Below are positions 34,142-43,978 of a stretch of 64,000 bases of DNA, piece after piece; within the stretch, counting starts at the first letter, position 1; every line of letters begins with the position of its first letter. Under the pieces are notes generated by a model. The model saw nothing but the letters and a program-made list of their open reading frames with translations, did not search any database and was not told the origin of the DNA. Source of the DNA: PGYR01 sp041675005. Lineage in GTDB: Bacteria; Bacteroidota; Ignavibacteria; Kapaibacteriales; UBA2268. The translations under genes and the position numbers were made by a program. The stretch lies in NCBI GenBank assembly GCA_041675005.1, contig JBAYUQ010000013.1, forward strand, positions 17,518 through 81,517, given 5' to 3'.

Positions 34142-35884
34142 TTATTCTAAATATTTCTCGGATACCAGTTCCCCATCTTTATATACTTCTTCTTTTGCTT
34201 CATAACCTAACTCTGAGTAAAAGATTTGTTTTCCTACCTTCTTACCTTCCTTATATTCGACTATTGATGACATAGCTCCATTTTCATAGTACCATATCCA
34301 AGAGCCAGACTTTTTACCTTTCACAAATGTTCCTTCAGTAATTATAACACCACTATCACTGTAGTTATAATATGCGCCATCCTCAACACCCTCATTTAGA
34401 TTAAACTCATGTTGGACTTGACCATTCTCGGCATAAAATGATTTCCAAAGTCCATGTTTCAATCCATTCTTGTAAGTACCTTTCTCAATTATATTATCAG
34501 TTGTATCGTAAAAAACTAAGTAGTCACCATTTCCATTGACTATCATAGGATTTCCATTTCTATAAAATGCCTCTTTTATTATATACTTATTATCTACGAT
34601 TGAAGCTAATTCAAATATTTCCCCATTAGAATGATATATTTTCCACTCATCGACTCTCTCTCCCGACTTTACTTTACCAACCTGTTTTAATTGTCCATTT
34701 TCATAGTATGTTTTATAAAGACCATTCCCATTTACTATATTCCTTTTTCCCTTACTATCCTGTTGATATATAAACGACACTTCTCCCTCTTTATAGCTAT
34801 AACTCTCAACTAAAGTTCCTAAAGAATCATAATAAGAACCAACACCATTCAACTCGCCATCTTCAAAGTTACCAACAAAACTAATCGTCCCATTTTCATA
34901 ATATGATTTCCATTCTCCTGTTTGCAAATCCCTAGTATAATTACCTGTCGTCATCAAATTACCAGATTCGTAATATGATATATAAGAGCCGTGTAATCGC
35001 CCCATAACGTAAATACTTGAATCGTAGATGGTGCCACTCTCATAGTAACTAACCAAGCTACTAGTAAATAATCCATTTCTGAAATTTGAGATAGTGTTCA
35101 GTTTACCATTTTCATAATTTTGAATCCAAATACCTTCTTCTTTCCCATTTTTATATTCACCATAATATCTTAAACTACCATCTATATTAAAATATTCCCA
35201 TTTTCCAGTTTCTAATCCATTCTCTATTTTACCAGTATATTCTATATTCCCATTTAGGTCATAATGAACTATTTCACCATTGACACTGCTAGAGATATAG
35301 TAGGCCAAAATAACTAATACAAAAAATGTAATCCCAACGGATGGCAGCCGCATTCGATCATGTAGAGGAGATAGGTCTAAAGACTCTTTGTAGTTCTCAG
35401 GTATAGGTCTGAATGACATTCTATATCCTACATAAATAGCAAAAGCATAGAAGAATACATCCATTCCTGAAAATGATTCTTTCATTATAGTATTTACTAG
35501 ACTCCAATCAAGGTATGTGAATACTTCTAAATATGTCATCCCATTCTCATTGACCAAAAAGCCAATTTGGCTGAAAAAATTTCCTAAAAAACAACCTAGG
35601 AAAGCTAAACTAGCACCGAGTACCCCATACCTAGTTTCAAACCCAGCACCAAAGAATTTCACCCCATGTCCTACAATCATCCCTACCCCAATGGCCATAT
35701 ATCCAATCTGCATTTCAGCAGCAACTGTAATAGCAGCCCACATAACCGCACACAATAAAGATAGGAATAATCCGCCTACCACGGCATAAGAGAAGTTTTG
35801 ATGACTATTTAATCTATTTTGAAAATCAAGTGATAAGCTTTCGAACTCTATTTTTTCTGTAGCTTCTTCTTTTTTATTAAACAT
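34142..35884 (-). CDS. Membrane protein with long YwqK/MORN-type repeat domain
   Basis: 580 residues. Four or five hydrophobic segments in residues ~35-200 (AVVGGLFLSLLCAVMWAAI, GYMAIGVGMIVGHGVKFF, ASLAFLGCFLGNFF, VGITFFVLVILAYYI). Residues 205-580 are about fifteen repeats of the form GxxYYENGxLxxxGxYxxGxxxGxW, the YwqK/MORN-like beta-hairpin seen in antitoxin-annotated and surface proteins. The repeats should lie outside the membrane. No adjacent toxin is seen. Function unknown. Confidence 0.75.
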   Translation of the reverse strand: MFNKKEEATEKIEFESLSLDFQNRLNSHQNFSYAVVGGLFLSLLCAVMWAAITVAAEMQIGYMAIGVGMIVGHGVKFFGAGFETRYGVLGASLAFLGCFLGNFFSQIGFLVNENGMTYLEVFTYLDWSLVNTIMKESFSGMDVFFYAFAIYVGYRMSFRPIPENYKESLDLSPLHDRMRLPSVGITFFVLVILAYYISSSVNGEIVHYDLNGNIEYTGKIENGLETGKWEYFNIDGSLRYYGEYKNGKEEGIWIQNYENGKLNTISNFRNGLFTSSLVSYYESGTIYDSSIYVMGRLHGSYISYYESGNLMTTGNYTRDLQTGEWKSYYENGTISFVGNFEDGELNGVGSYYDSLGTLVESYSYKEGEVSFIYQQDSKGKRNIVNGNGLYKTYYENGQLKQVGKVKSGERVDEWKIYHSNGEIFELASIVDNKYIIKEAFYRNGNPMIVNGNGDYLVFYDTTDNIIEKGTYKNGLKHGLWKSFYAENGQVQHEFNLNEGVEDGAYYNYSDSGVIITEGTFVKGKKSGSWIWYYENGAMSSIVEYKEGKKVGKQIFYSELGYEAKEEVYKDGELVSEKYLE

Positions 35885-36004
35885 ATTGTCCTCCCAAAGA
35901 TTGATATTTAATCCAATTAAAATTCTATTGAAACCTTTTGTTCACTCTAAAATTACTCTTTTTTTATTAATTTCGCAACATACATATCACTAGCAGCATA
36001 AAAT

Positions 36005-36667
36005 TTGATTATCCCCGACAATATAATATATTCCAATAGACAAACCTTTAGTTTGGAGATAGACGAGTGGGGTAAACTCACTATTCGCGCTCCCAAGAAG
36101 GCAACGGAGAGAGAAATACAGCAAGTATTAGTGGAGAAACAGCGATGGATACTCACAAAGCAACAATCAGCTAAGAGCAAAAAGCCGAAAGACTATAGCT
36201 TCGATGGGACAGAAGAATTCTTCTTCTTGGGTAAAAAATATCCTGTGTTATTTCATTCGGAGCAAGATATTATTATCTTCGATGGAGAGCAATTTCTGAT
36301 TAATGAGTACTACCGAGAAAAACTACAAGAGATAATGACAAATTGGTACAAGGATAAAGCTCTAAAAATCGCGTCTTTCCTAACTGATAAATATACCGAC
36401 AAACTCGGGATAAAGCACAGGAACGTAAAAATAACATCCGCTAAAACCCGATGGGGCTCATGTAGTAGCCAAAAGAATATAAATATTAATTGGCGATTGG
36501 TTCTTGCTCCGTTACAAGTTTTAGAATATGTAGTAGCTCACGAAGTAGCCCACCTCAAGTTTATGGATCACTCTACTAATTTTTGGCGAACAGTAGAAGA
36601 ATTGCAACCAAGTTACAAGACTTACAAGAAATGGCTGAAAGACAATCACAATTTGCTAAGGTTCTAA
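36005..36667 (+). CDS. YgjP-like zinc metallopeptidase
   Basis: 220 residues. HEVAH (His179, Glu180, His183) with a third ligand at His189 (MDHSTNFW), preceded by the family signature KTRWGSCSSQKNININWRLVLAP. This is the YgjP/SprT-like (WLM, DUF45) domain. The start is TTG 36005, directly after an in-frame stop; the conserved part begins at IRAPKKAT. Cytoplasmic; the physiological substrate is not known. Confidence 0.85.
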   Translation: MIIPDNIIYSNRQTFSLEIDEWGKLTIRAPKKATEREIQQVLVEKQRWILTKQQSAKSKKPKDYSFDGTEEFFFLGKKYPVLFHSEQDIIIFDGEQFLINEYYREKLQEIMTNWYKDKALKIASFLTDKYTDKLGIKHRNVKITSAKTRWGSCSSQKNININWRLVLAPLQVLEYVVAHEVAHLKFMDHSTNFWRTVEELQPSYKTYKKWLKDNHNLLRF

Positions 36668-36754
36668 GCAAAGAAAATTCGTTTATATCCGAAATATCAT
36701 TAATTTGCGGTTATCCAAATGTAATATTATCATAATAAACTAATAGCTACAATT

Positions 36755-38605
36755 ATGTCTCCAAAAGAAATCTCCAAATTCCTAGTCGGTATAGAACTAT
36801 TCAACGAATTATCTGATGAACAAAGACTCGTTTGTGCAACTAATATGAAAATATTAGACGTAAAGAAAGGAACTATACTCATAGAGCAAGGCTCAGATAG
36901 AGATACTCTATTTATAATCCAGAAAGGAACAGTAACAGAGTATATAGAAAGGGATAAAAACAAGCGAACGGTGCTCAATCATTACAAGCCTAGCGAAGTA
37001 TTTGGTGAAGGTGCACTTATGGATAATTATCCTTATGCTATGTCTGCCAAAGCAGCTACAGATTGTAGAATGATAATATTACGTAGAACTGAGTTTTCGA
37101 AAATGATGGAATCACACACTGGAATAGTAGTTAACCTCATATCCGCAGCGTCTCGTATTATAGCACGACGTATGCGTAGTTCTTCGTACCAAGATAGTAA
37201 TATCTCTATGAGATATGCAACTGGTGCTACGAGAATAGAAGAAGATATGATTGGTAAAAAGGAAGTTCCAGCTGATGCACTATATGGCATACAGACCCTT
37301 AGAGCGGTAGAGAATTTCAAGATAAGCGGAGTAACGCTTAGATTATATCCTAGATTTATCAAATCACTAGCTATGGTCAAAATGGCTGCCGCTAAGGCGA
37401 ACAAAGACCTAGGTGAATTAGAGCCACATATAGCTGATGCCATAGTAGAGGCCTGCGAAGAGATAATAAGTGGAAGATACCACAATAATTTCGTCGTGGA
37501 TATATTCCAAGGTGGTGCAGGTACTTCTACTAATATGAACGCAAACGAAGTGATTGCTAATAGAGCTTTATTGATAATGGGTAAGCAAATAGCTGAATAT
37601 GATTATTGTCATCCTAATAATCACGTAAACTATGCACAATCTACGAATGATGTATATCCAACTGCGCTCAAGATTACTTTGCTTTACTTCAATGATAAAT
37701 TAGTACAAGCATTAAAACAGTTGATAGAATCATTTGATAAAAAATCAAAAGAGTTCGCTCACATACTAAAAGTCGGACGTACACAATTGCAAGATGCCGT
37801 ACCAATGACATTAGGGCAAGAGTTTGCTACATTTGCAAATACTTTGCGTGAGGAAATAGATAGATTGAAAGAGAATGCTAAACTATTCAACGAGATAAAC
37901 CTCGGTGGTACTGCTATTGGGACAGGATTGAACGCCAACCCAAAATATAGAAAATTAGCAGTTAGTTATTTAAAAGATATTTGTGAATATCCAGTCAAAT
38001 CAGCGAAAGACCTAGTTGAGGCTACACAAGATACTGGAGCTTTCGTTATGTATTCTTCAGCTTTGAAGCGTCTAGCTATAAAGCTATCTAAGATAAGTAA
38101 TGATTTGAGATTACTAAGCTCAGGCCCAAGAGCTGGATTATGGGAAATTAATCTACCTGCTATGCAACCGGGTTCTTCTATTATGCCTGGTAAAGTGAAT
38201 CCAGTAATACCAGAAGTAGTTAATCAAATTGCTTATAATGTAATAGGTAATGATTTAACTATAACAATGGCTGCCGAAGCTGGTCAATTACAATTGAACG
38301 TAATGGAGCCAGTTATTGCGATGAGTTTATTCGAGAGCTTGCAACACCTTAAAAATGGTATTACGACTCTTGCTACGCGCTGTATAGATGGAATAACAGC
38401 TAATGAAGATCATCTTCGTGAGATGGTTCAAAATAGTATTGGTCTTGTAACTGCACTTGTACCTAAGTTAGGATACGAAGTATGTTCGAAACTAGCTAAG
38501 GAAGCTCTAGAGACTGGTGCTAGCGTATATCAACTTACTTTAGACAAAGGATTAATGTCCAAAGCTGAGTTAGATAAAATGCTATCGCCTAAGCGAATGG
38601 TCTAA
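36755..38605 (+). CDS. aspA: Cyclic-nucleotide-binding domain fused to aspartate ammonia-lyase
   Basis: 616 residues, against about 470 for ordinary aspartase. Residues 1-140 form a cNMP-binding domain (KGTILIEQGSDRDTLFIIQKG; FGEGALMDNYPYAMSAKA). Residues ~157-616 are a complete aspartase/fumarase-family enzyme: STNMNANEVIANRA, THE-equivalent loop GRTQLQDAVPMTLGQEF, and GSSIMPGKVNPVIPE (from residue 473) with the catalytic Ser. Converts aspartate to fumarate and ammonia. In the phosphate cassette Glu85 is present but the usual Arg is Tyr94, so the ligand may not be cAMP. The reading frame is continuous with a clear linker (ARRMRSSSYQDSN). Ends in a 4-bp overlap with convergent nhaA. Confidence 0.9.
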   Translation: MSPKEISKFLVGIELFNELSDEQRLVCATNMKILDVKKGTILIEQGSDRDTLFIIQKGTVTEYIERDKNKRTVLNHYKPSEVFGEGALMDNYPYAMSAKAATDCRMIILRRTEFSKMMESHTGIVVNLISAASRIIARRMRSSSYQDSNISMRYATGATRIEEDMIGKKEVPADALYGIQTLRAVENFKISGVTLRLYPRFIKSLAMVKMAAAKANKDLGELEPHIADAIVEACEEIISGRYHNNFVVDIFQGGAGTSTNMNANEVIANRALLIMGKQIAEYDYCHPNNHVNYAQSTNDVYPTALKITLLYFNDKLVQALKQLIESFDKKSKEFAHILKVGRTQLQDAVPMTLGQEFATFANTLREEIDRLKENAKLFNEINLGGTAIGTGLNANPKYRKLAVSYLKDICEYPVKSAKDLVEATQDTGAFVMYSSALKRLAIKLSKISNDLRLLSSGPRAGLWEINLPAMQPGSSIMPGKVNPVIPEVVNQIAYNVIGNDLTITMAAEAGQLQLNVMEPVIAMSLFESLQHLKNGITTLATRCIDGITANEDHLREMVQNSIGLVTALVPKLGYEVCSKLAKEALETGASVYQLTLDKGLMSKAELDKMLSPKRMV

Positions 38606-39963
38606 GATTTAGCAACTTCAGTTTTTACTTTATCTTGTTTATTCAGATCTCTACGCATTAAGATATAACCAAGAGTACCGGAGAAAATGGACCCTAATAG
38701 GATACCTATTTTCGAATACATCTCCTGTGGTGCATTTGGTCCGAAAGATAGTGCCGAGATAAATAGCGACATAGTAAACCCGATACCCGTTAGTATAGCT
38801 ACATAGTAGTATTGTCTAAACGGTATTCCTGGCTGTAAACTCACAATGTTGAATCTATTTGCTAACCACACGAATGAAGCAACTCCTATCTGTTTACCTA
38901 TGAATAGACCTGCAAATACACCAGTAGTTACTGGGTTAATCAATGCTCCTAAATAGAAGTTTTCAAAGTGAATGCCCGCATTTGACAGTGCGAAAAGTGG
39001 CATAATCAAGAAAGATACATACTCATCTATTCCTCTTTCTAATCTAAGTAATAGTGGCTGTACTTTATCTGAAAGTAAATCCATGTTATACAAAGCATCC
39101 GCTTCATATTCTGTAAGGAAATCTGTTTTCGTTTGGAATAATTTTGATCTGAATTTACGCCATAGTCCTTCAGTATTCTCTACAAATTTTTGCTTATCAA
39201 TTAGGGCATAAGATGGAATAGTGAATGCCGTTAGTACACCAGCTATAGTAGCATGTACACCAGATTTCAGCATAGTAAACCACACAAGACCACCGATTGC
39301 AAGATAGAAAAGTGGACTCATAACCTTTAACCTATTACCGACTAACATAATAAATAGGAATAAGAAACTTAGTAGTAGATAATGAAGACTGATAGTGGAA
39401 GTATAAAATACAGCTATAACAACTACTGCTGCTATATCATCGACTATAGCTAGAGCCGCTAAAAAGATTTTAAGTGATTGAGGAACTTTATCACCGAGTA
39501 AATACAATACACCTAGTGCAAATGCAATATCCGTAGCCATAGGAATGGCCCAACCGTGTAGATTATCAGTACCTAAGTTAAATAGAGTATAGATAGTAGC
39601 TGGTACCAAAATCCCACCGAGTGCACCCATAATAGGGAGCATGGCTTTCCTTAAAGTTGATAACTCACCTATCAGTATCTCTCTTTTTATCTCTAGCCCT
39701 ACAAGGAAGAAAAACACTACCATCAGTAAGTCATTTATCCAATGGTGTAGAGACTTGTCAAGTGTAAAGTCACCAATACCGATAATAAAATGCGTGTGCC
39801 ATAACTCAAAGTAAGATTCCCACCAAGGAGAGTTAGCCCAAATCATTGCTATCATAGTACATATTATTAGTACTATACCACTGGCAGATGCATTAGCTGT
39901 AAACTCTTGGTACGTTCTTGCTATTGTAAATTCACTTTTGGCGAGGTCAATTTTCTTTTTCAT
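38602..39963 (-). CDS. nhaA: Na+/H+ antiporter NhaA
   Basis: 453 residues with about 12 membrane segments. PMATDIAFALGVL and AIVDDIAAVVVIAVFYT contain the ion-binding Asp pair. It is longer than E. coli NhaA (388) because of a ~60-residue hydrophilic insert in the middle (KQKFVENTEGLWRKFRSK to LLRLERG), as in other long NhaA proteins. Exports Na+ in exchange for H+. Stop codon overlaps that of the aspartase gene by 4 bp, so the two transcripts collide. Confidence 0.95.
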   Translation of the reverse strand: MKKKIDLAKSEFTIARTYQEFTANASASGIVLIICTMIAMIWANSPWWESYFELWHTHFIIGIGDFTLDKSLHHWINDLLMVVFFFLVGLEIKREILIGELSTLRKAMLPIMGALGGILVPATIYTLFNLGTDNLHGWAIPMATDIAFALGVLYLLGDKVPQSLKIFLAALAIVDDIAAVVVIAVFYTSTISLHYLLLSFLFLFIMLVGNRLKVMSPLFYLAIGGLVWFTMLKSGVHATIAGVLTAFTIPSYALIDKQKFVENTEGLWRKFRSKLFQTKTDFLTEYEADALYNMDLLSDKVQPLLLRLERGIDEYVSFLIMPLFALSNAGIHFENFYLGALINPVTTGVFAGLFIGKQIGVASFVWLANRFNIVSLQPGIPFRQYYYVAILTGIGFTMSLFISALSFGPNAPQEMYSKIGILLGSIFSGTLGYILMRRDLNKQDKVKTEVAKS

Positions 39964-40066
39964 TAAGTAGTTTTTTTATTCTTGTAATTCTAATAATCCT
40001 AAAGATAGATAAAAAGCTTATTTATTTTAATATAATCCTATATTTATAGGTATTTATTTCAGTGCA

Positions 40067-40200
40067 ATGGGCATCAAGGATTCATTACTTGAGAGATGCA
40101 CTAAATCTATCGAAATTACCGATAGATTACATGAGATATAGATGCAACCACTTGCCTACCTGTACCTAGATGAGTACAGGAAGAGGGCACTAAATGGGAT
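40067..40200. other. Structured or degraded coding stretch between nhaA and the TPR-like gene
   Basis: Two good hairpins occur: aatctatcg/cgatagatt (40104-40128, perfect 9 bp) and cctgtac/gtacagg (40159-40180). The plus strand also reads MGIKDSLLERCTKSIEITDRLHEI, a stop at 40139-40141, then MQPLAYLYLDEYRKRALNGIKEGL in the same frame, which looks protein-like. It may be a small RNA, paired terminators or a decayed gene. I cannot decide. Confidence 0.3.
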
Positions 40201-40210
40201 TAAGGAAGGT

Positions 40211-40804
40211 TTAGTTCTTACCGTTTTTGCTCTTATGCCGCAAATTTAAAAAAAGGGAAATCAGAAATGCTAAACCAAATACGGAAATCAAAACTATAAG
40301 CAGTCGAATATCAGATTTAAGTTTTATTTCCTCGGCAGCCATTGTTATTATGGTGGCTTCTAATGTATCTATTCTGTTTTCAGTCTCGGCAGCAGCTATT
40401 GCTTCCTGCCCCATTCGACCTAATTCTATCTTATAATAACGGTCCAAATACTCATTGGAACCAGAGTAATTTCGAATTCGCTGATAGAAATTAGCCAAAT
40501 CCAAGTAAATAGCTACATTGTTGAATTCCGCACTATCCATTATTGCTATAGCTTTTAGATAATAGTACTCAGCTGATTTATTAGCTTCTAAGTGGTCATA
40601 ACACTTCGCCTGATAATAATTCTTATTGAATATATCTTCGAGCGAGGTCTCAATAGTTACTTCATCTCCGATTATATTAAGTTGATAAAGTGCTGAATCA
40701 ATGGTTCCATTTTTACAAAACTCCATTCCCTTTTCTAAATGTATATTGTTAGAAAAAAGTGATACCGGCAATATAATAAGTAAAGAAAGTATAACTCTGA
40801 TCAT
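40211..40804 (-). CDS. TPR-like periplasmic protein with C-terminal membrane anchor
   Basis: 197 residues. Signal peptide (ends SLFS), helical repeats (GTIDSALYQLNIIG; NKSAEYYYLKAIAIMDSAEF; YLDLANFYQRIRNYSGSNEYL) resembling TPR units, a coiled stretch (EAIAAAETENRIDTLEATI) and a C-terminal membrane helix (LLIVLISVFGLAFLISLFL) followed by a basic tail. Similar to the TPR N-parts of Bacteroidota signalling proteins but without a kinase. Last gene of the coaD-kyn operon, overlapping the gene before by one base. Confidence 0.65.
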   Translation of the reverse strand: MIRVILSLLIILPVSLFSNNIHLEKGMEFCKNGTIDSALYQLNIIGDEVTIETSLEDIFNKNYYQAKCYDHLEANKSAEYYYLKAIAIMDSAEFNNVAIYLDLANFYQRIRNYSGSNEYLDRYYKIELGRMGQEAIAAAETENRIDTLEATIITMAAEEIKLKSDIRLLIVLISVFGLAFLISLFLNLRHKSKNGKN

Positions 40805-41535
40805 TACTCCCCCGTAACAGGCGAATTTGTAATTACATAATTTGGCATTCTGAAAAATATGTCATCTATCTCCATCTCTTCTATAGATATGGGTTTGAGT
40901 ATTATCTTGAGATCATCGTATTCTATCTCGGCATAAAGGTAAGGTGCTTTTGCTTTTTCATAATATTTATTCTCATATCCGTAAGTATGTTTCTTGAAAT
41001 ACTCGGGATTCATGTACATATTAGGATCATAGTAATAGTATTTCTTAAATTTATCAGTTACTATACTTACCATTCTCAGATTTCTGCCTAAAACTTGAAA
41101 GTCACTTTTTTCATCTAATATAGAATAGATCGTTGAATTTTCAATTGCGGCATTTTGATAATATAATGTATCCAAATACTTCATTTTTCTGTATTGAGCA
41201 TTATCCCGTAAGTATTTTATATATTCAACTTTACCACCTGTGTACTGCATAGCATATCGTCCTTTGCTATAGGTACATACTAGCGTATCACCGAATACAT
41301 CTTTTAATGGTTGATATTTTTTCTTGTCCGCAGTTGTTTGCAATATAAGTTGGAAAGTTATTCTACCTTCGAAGCTACCTTTTGGGTCAATATTCTCATC
41401 TACAATCCCAACTTTACTATTGTCAATTATACCCATAGTCGAATCTACTACAGCAGGAGTATCATTATCGATTTTCTTGGCATCACATGAACTTAAGAAT
41501 GCCAATAATGCTAATACAGTTATTATATTTTTCAT
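40804..41535 (-). CDS. Lipoprotein of unknown function in the kyn operon
   Basis: 243 residues. Lipobox FLSSCDAK (Cys17). The mature part has EGRITFQLILQTTADKK then DTLVCTYSKGRYAMQYTGGK and, near the end, YDDLKIILKPISIEEMEIDD, a beta-rich layout like GLPGLI-type and other outer-membrane-attached Bacteroidota proteins; no firm family. Overlaps hisC by 4 bp (ATGA), so it is translationally coupled to the metabolic genes. Confidence 0.65.
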   Translation of the reverse strand: MKNIITVLALLAFLSSCDAKKIDNDTPAVVDSTMGIIDNSKVGIVDENIDPKGSFEGRITFQLILQTTADKKKYQPLKDVFGDTLVCTYSKGRYAMQYTGGKVEYIKYLRDNAQYRKMKYLDTLYYQNAAIENSTIYSILDEKSDFQVLGRNLRMVSIVTDKFKKYYYYDPNMYMNPEYFKKHTYGYENKYYEKAKAPYLYAEIEYDDLKIILKPISIEEMEIDDIFFRMPNYVITNSPVTGE

Positions 41536-42632
41536 TTTATTTTCGCTAATACGTTTTCAAATACTTTTATCGCTCTATCCGTTTGTTCATCAGTCCCTGA
41601 GTTTATCCTGATACAGTTGGGCAGCCCAAACATACCCAAAGGTCTAACTACAAATCCTTGCTCAAGTGATTCTGCCGCGAATTGGTTAGCCGTATCACCG
41701 TCTTTCAGTTCTATCATAGTGAAATTTGCCTTTCCATCAGTATGTTTTACTCCAACTTTGCTGAAAAACTCTTTCAATTTAGCTAAATTTCTCTTATTTG
41801 TATCGATAGTTTTTACAATAAATTCCGAATCATCTAAAGCAGCAACGGCTGCTTTTTGTGCTAATATATTTGGTTCGAAAGGCAGTTTTACTCTATACAT
41901 ATAGTCTATTAGCTCTTTGGGGCCAAAGGCAAAGCCGACTCTAATACCAGCTAATCCATAAGATTTGGACATTGTTCGCAATACGATTAGATTGTTACAT
42001 TCGTAGTCCAATCCGTTCGGACAATCATCATATTCTCCAGAGTAAGCATAATATGCTTCATCTAGAACTACTAATACATCCGAGGGTACTTCTTTCATAA
42101 ATTCTTCGAACTCACTCTTAGTAGCCATAACACCAGTAGGATTATTGGGATTTGCTAGATAAACAATCCGTGTACTTCTACCAATTGCTTTGAGCATAGC
42201 TTTCAAATCATAAGAGTAATCTGCTTTCAGAGGGACTTTAACTATACTTCTATTCAACTTATTAGCATTAACAAAAGCACCGATGAAGGTAGCATCAGCC
42301 ATCACTATCTCTTGCTCTTCAACTGTAAATGCTTTGAAAACATCTGCGATAATAGAGTCAGACCCACTACCAGTTATAATACACTCTGGTGGCTTATTGA
42401 AATGTTTTGCAATTGCATTAACCAAATCAGGTGCTGATGGATTAGGATAAACAGAAATCTCTTCTACACTGTTTTTTATTGCCTCTATTGCTAGAGGAGA
42501 TGCTCCTAACGGATTCTCATTGGAAGCTAAGTTCACTAGCTGCTTGAAAGCTTCCCTAGAAATCTGTTTTCCTACTTGATTACCAGATTTATATGGCTTT
42601 AAAACTCTTATATGGTCAGGAATATGAATCAT
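41532..42632 (-). CDS. hisC: Histidinol-phosphate aminotransferase family
   Basis: 366 residues of fold type I aminotransferase. LASNENPLGASPLA, YLANPNNPTG, VVLDEAYYAY and RTMSKSYGLAGIRVGF (with the PLP Lys in SKS) are diagnostic of HisC and its aromatic-specific relatives. No other his genes are near; it overlaps kmo by one base inside the kynurenine operon, so an aromatic amino-acid or kynurenine-related transamination is possible as well as histidine synthesis. Confidence 0.85.
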   Translation of the reverse strand: MIHIPDHIRVLKPYKSGNQVGKQISREAFKQLVNLASNENPLGASPLAIEAIKNSVEEISVYPNPSAPDLVNAIAKHFNKPPECIITGSGSDSIIADVFKAFTVEEQEIVMADATFIGAFVNANKLNRSIVKVPLKADYSYDLKAMLKAIGRSTRIVYLANPNNPTGVMATKSEFEEFMKEVPSDVLVVLDEAYYAYSGEYDDCPNGLDYECNNLIVLRTMSKSYGLAGIRVGFAFGPKELIDYMYRVKLPFEPNILAQKAAVAALDDSEFIVKTIDTNKRNLAKLKEFFSKVGVKHTDGKANFTMIELKDGDTANQFAAESLEQGFVVRPLGMFGLPNCIRINSGTDEQTDRAIKVFENVLAKIK

Positions 42633-43972
42633 TATACTTTTATATTTTTATTAATTAGGTCTAAAATTTCTTTAGTTGTTTTACCAATATGCTCATTTTT
42701 ATCAATTAAATCAAGTAAAAACTCATCTTGTAGCTCTCCCCGTTTCTTTGCTTCTGCATAACCAATATTATCGCAAAAAGTTACAAGTGAGTACTTAGAA
42801 TTATAGTCAGTAGTTTTTTCCAAATCCACTTCTATATCGCGTTTTATCTGATAGTCTTTGTGGGCAACGTGGTCTCTCATCTCATAGTAGTTCTGTACAG
42901 CAAGGTCACCGATTGCATCGGCATTGGATTTACGAACTTGCTCAAATTCAGCATAAGTCAGAGCAAAGTCATCATTGTGTTTATCTAGCAATTCGTCTAA
43001 GACTCTACAATCTTCAAATGATGCGTTCATTCCTTGCCCGTAGAATGGAACTACAGCATGAGCAGCATCACCAATTAGAAGTGCTTTATCACCAATCGCC
43101 CAAGGGAAGCACTTTATTGTTCCAAGCTTGTCATGCGGATTAGTGAAGAAATCTTCTTTTAATGTCGGCATGTGTTGCAAAGCATCGGGAAAATATTCTT
43201 CAAAAAATGTTTGAACCTTCTCTTCACTATCTAAATCCTCAAATCCATTCTTACCTTCAAAAGGCATAAACAAAGTACATGTAAAGCTACCATCAAGGTT
43301 TGGTAAAGCAATCATCATAAATGTACCACGAGGCCATATATGAAGTGCATCATTTGCTATTCTGAATCCACCATCTTCTGTTGGCGGAATAACTAGCTCT
43401 TTGTAACCATGGTCCAAGAACTGCTGTGAGAAGTTGAATCGGCGAATACCAACTAGCTGATAAGCTAATCTAACATAGCTACCTCCACCGTCTGAACCGA
43501 TTATCGTATCAAAATTTTCTTTTCTTAATTCTTGTGTACTATTTTCTAAGGTTACTATGTTATTTTCAAAATCTATTCTTTTGCAGCCCCAACCAAATAC
43601 AAAAGTAACTTTGCCAGTGGCCTCGGCCGCATCCATTAGCTTCATATTCAGACCACCACGCGATACAGAGTTTATATGATCTCCCTCACGTCCGCTATAT
43701 GGCTGTAACGATCTCTCGCCATTAAGGCTATGTATTAATCGCCCTTTCATAGGCATTACTTCTTTTAGAACGGGCTCATCTATACCTGCACGTCTGAGTG
43801 CCGATATACCCCTATCAGATAAAGCTAAGTTGATAGAGCGTCCTGCGGACATCTCTTCTTTACGCATATCTGGTCGCTTTTCGAATACAGTCACTTTATA
43901 GCCGCGATTGGCAAACATCAGAGCTGATAGCGAACCAGCAAGTCCCGCACCTATTATCGTTATTTCTTTCAT
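42632..43972 (-). CDS. kmo: Kynurenine 3-monooxygenase
   Basis: 446 residues. FAD site GAGLAGSLSALMFANRGY at the N-terminus, RSINLALSDRGISALRRAG (KMO substrate loop), DTIIGSDGGGSYVR and LIGDAAHAVVPFYGQGMNA with the second flavin motif. Hydroxylates kynurenine to 3-hydroxykynurenine with NADPH and O2. Lies 6 bp after kynU. It lacks the long C-terminal membrane helix of the mitochondrial enzyme. Confidence 0.95.
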   Translation of the reverse strand: MKEITIIGAGLAGSLSALMFANRGYKVTVFEKRPDMRKEEMSAGRSINLALSDRGISALRRAGIDEPVLKEVMPMKGRLIHSLNGERSLQPYSGREGDHINSVSRGGLNMKLMDAAEATGKVTFVFGWGCKRIDFENNIVTLENSTQELRKENFDTIIGSDGGGSYVRLAYQLVGIRRFNFSQQFLDHGYKELVIPPTEDGGFRIANDALHIWPRGTFMMIALPNLDGSFTCTLFMPFEGKNGFEDLDSEEKVQTFFEEYFPDALQHMPTLKEDFFTNPHDKLGTIKCFPWAIGDKALLIGDAAHAVVPFYGQGMNASFEDCRVLDELLDKHNDDFALTYAEFEQVRKSNADAIGDLAVQNYYEMRDHVAHKDYQIKRDIEVDLEKTTDYNSKYSLVTFCDNIGYAEAKKRGELQDEFLLDLIDKNEHIGKTTKEILDLINKNIKV

Positions 43973-43978
43973 ATAGTT

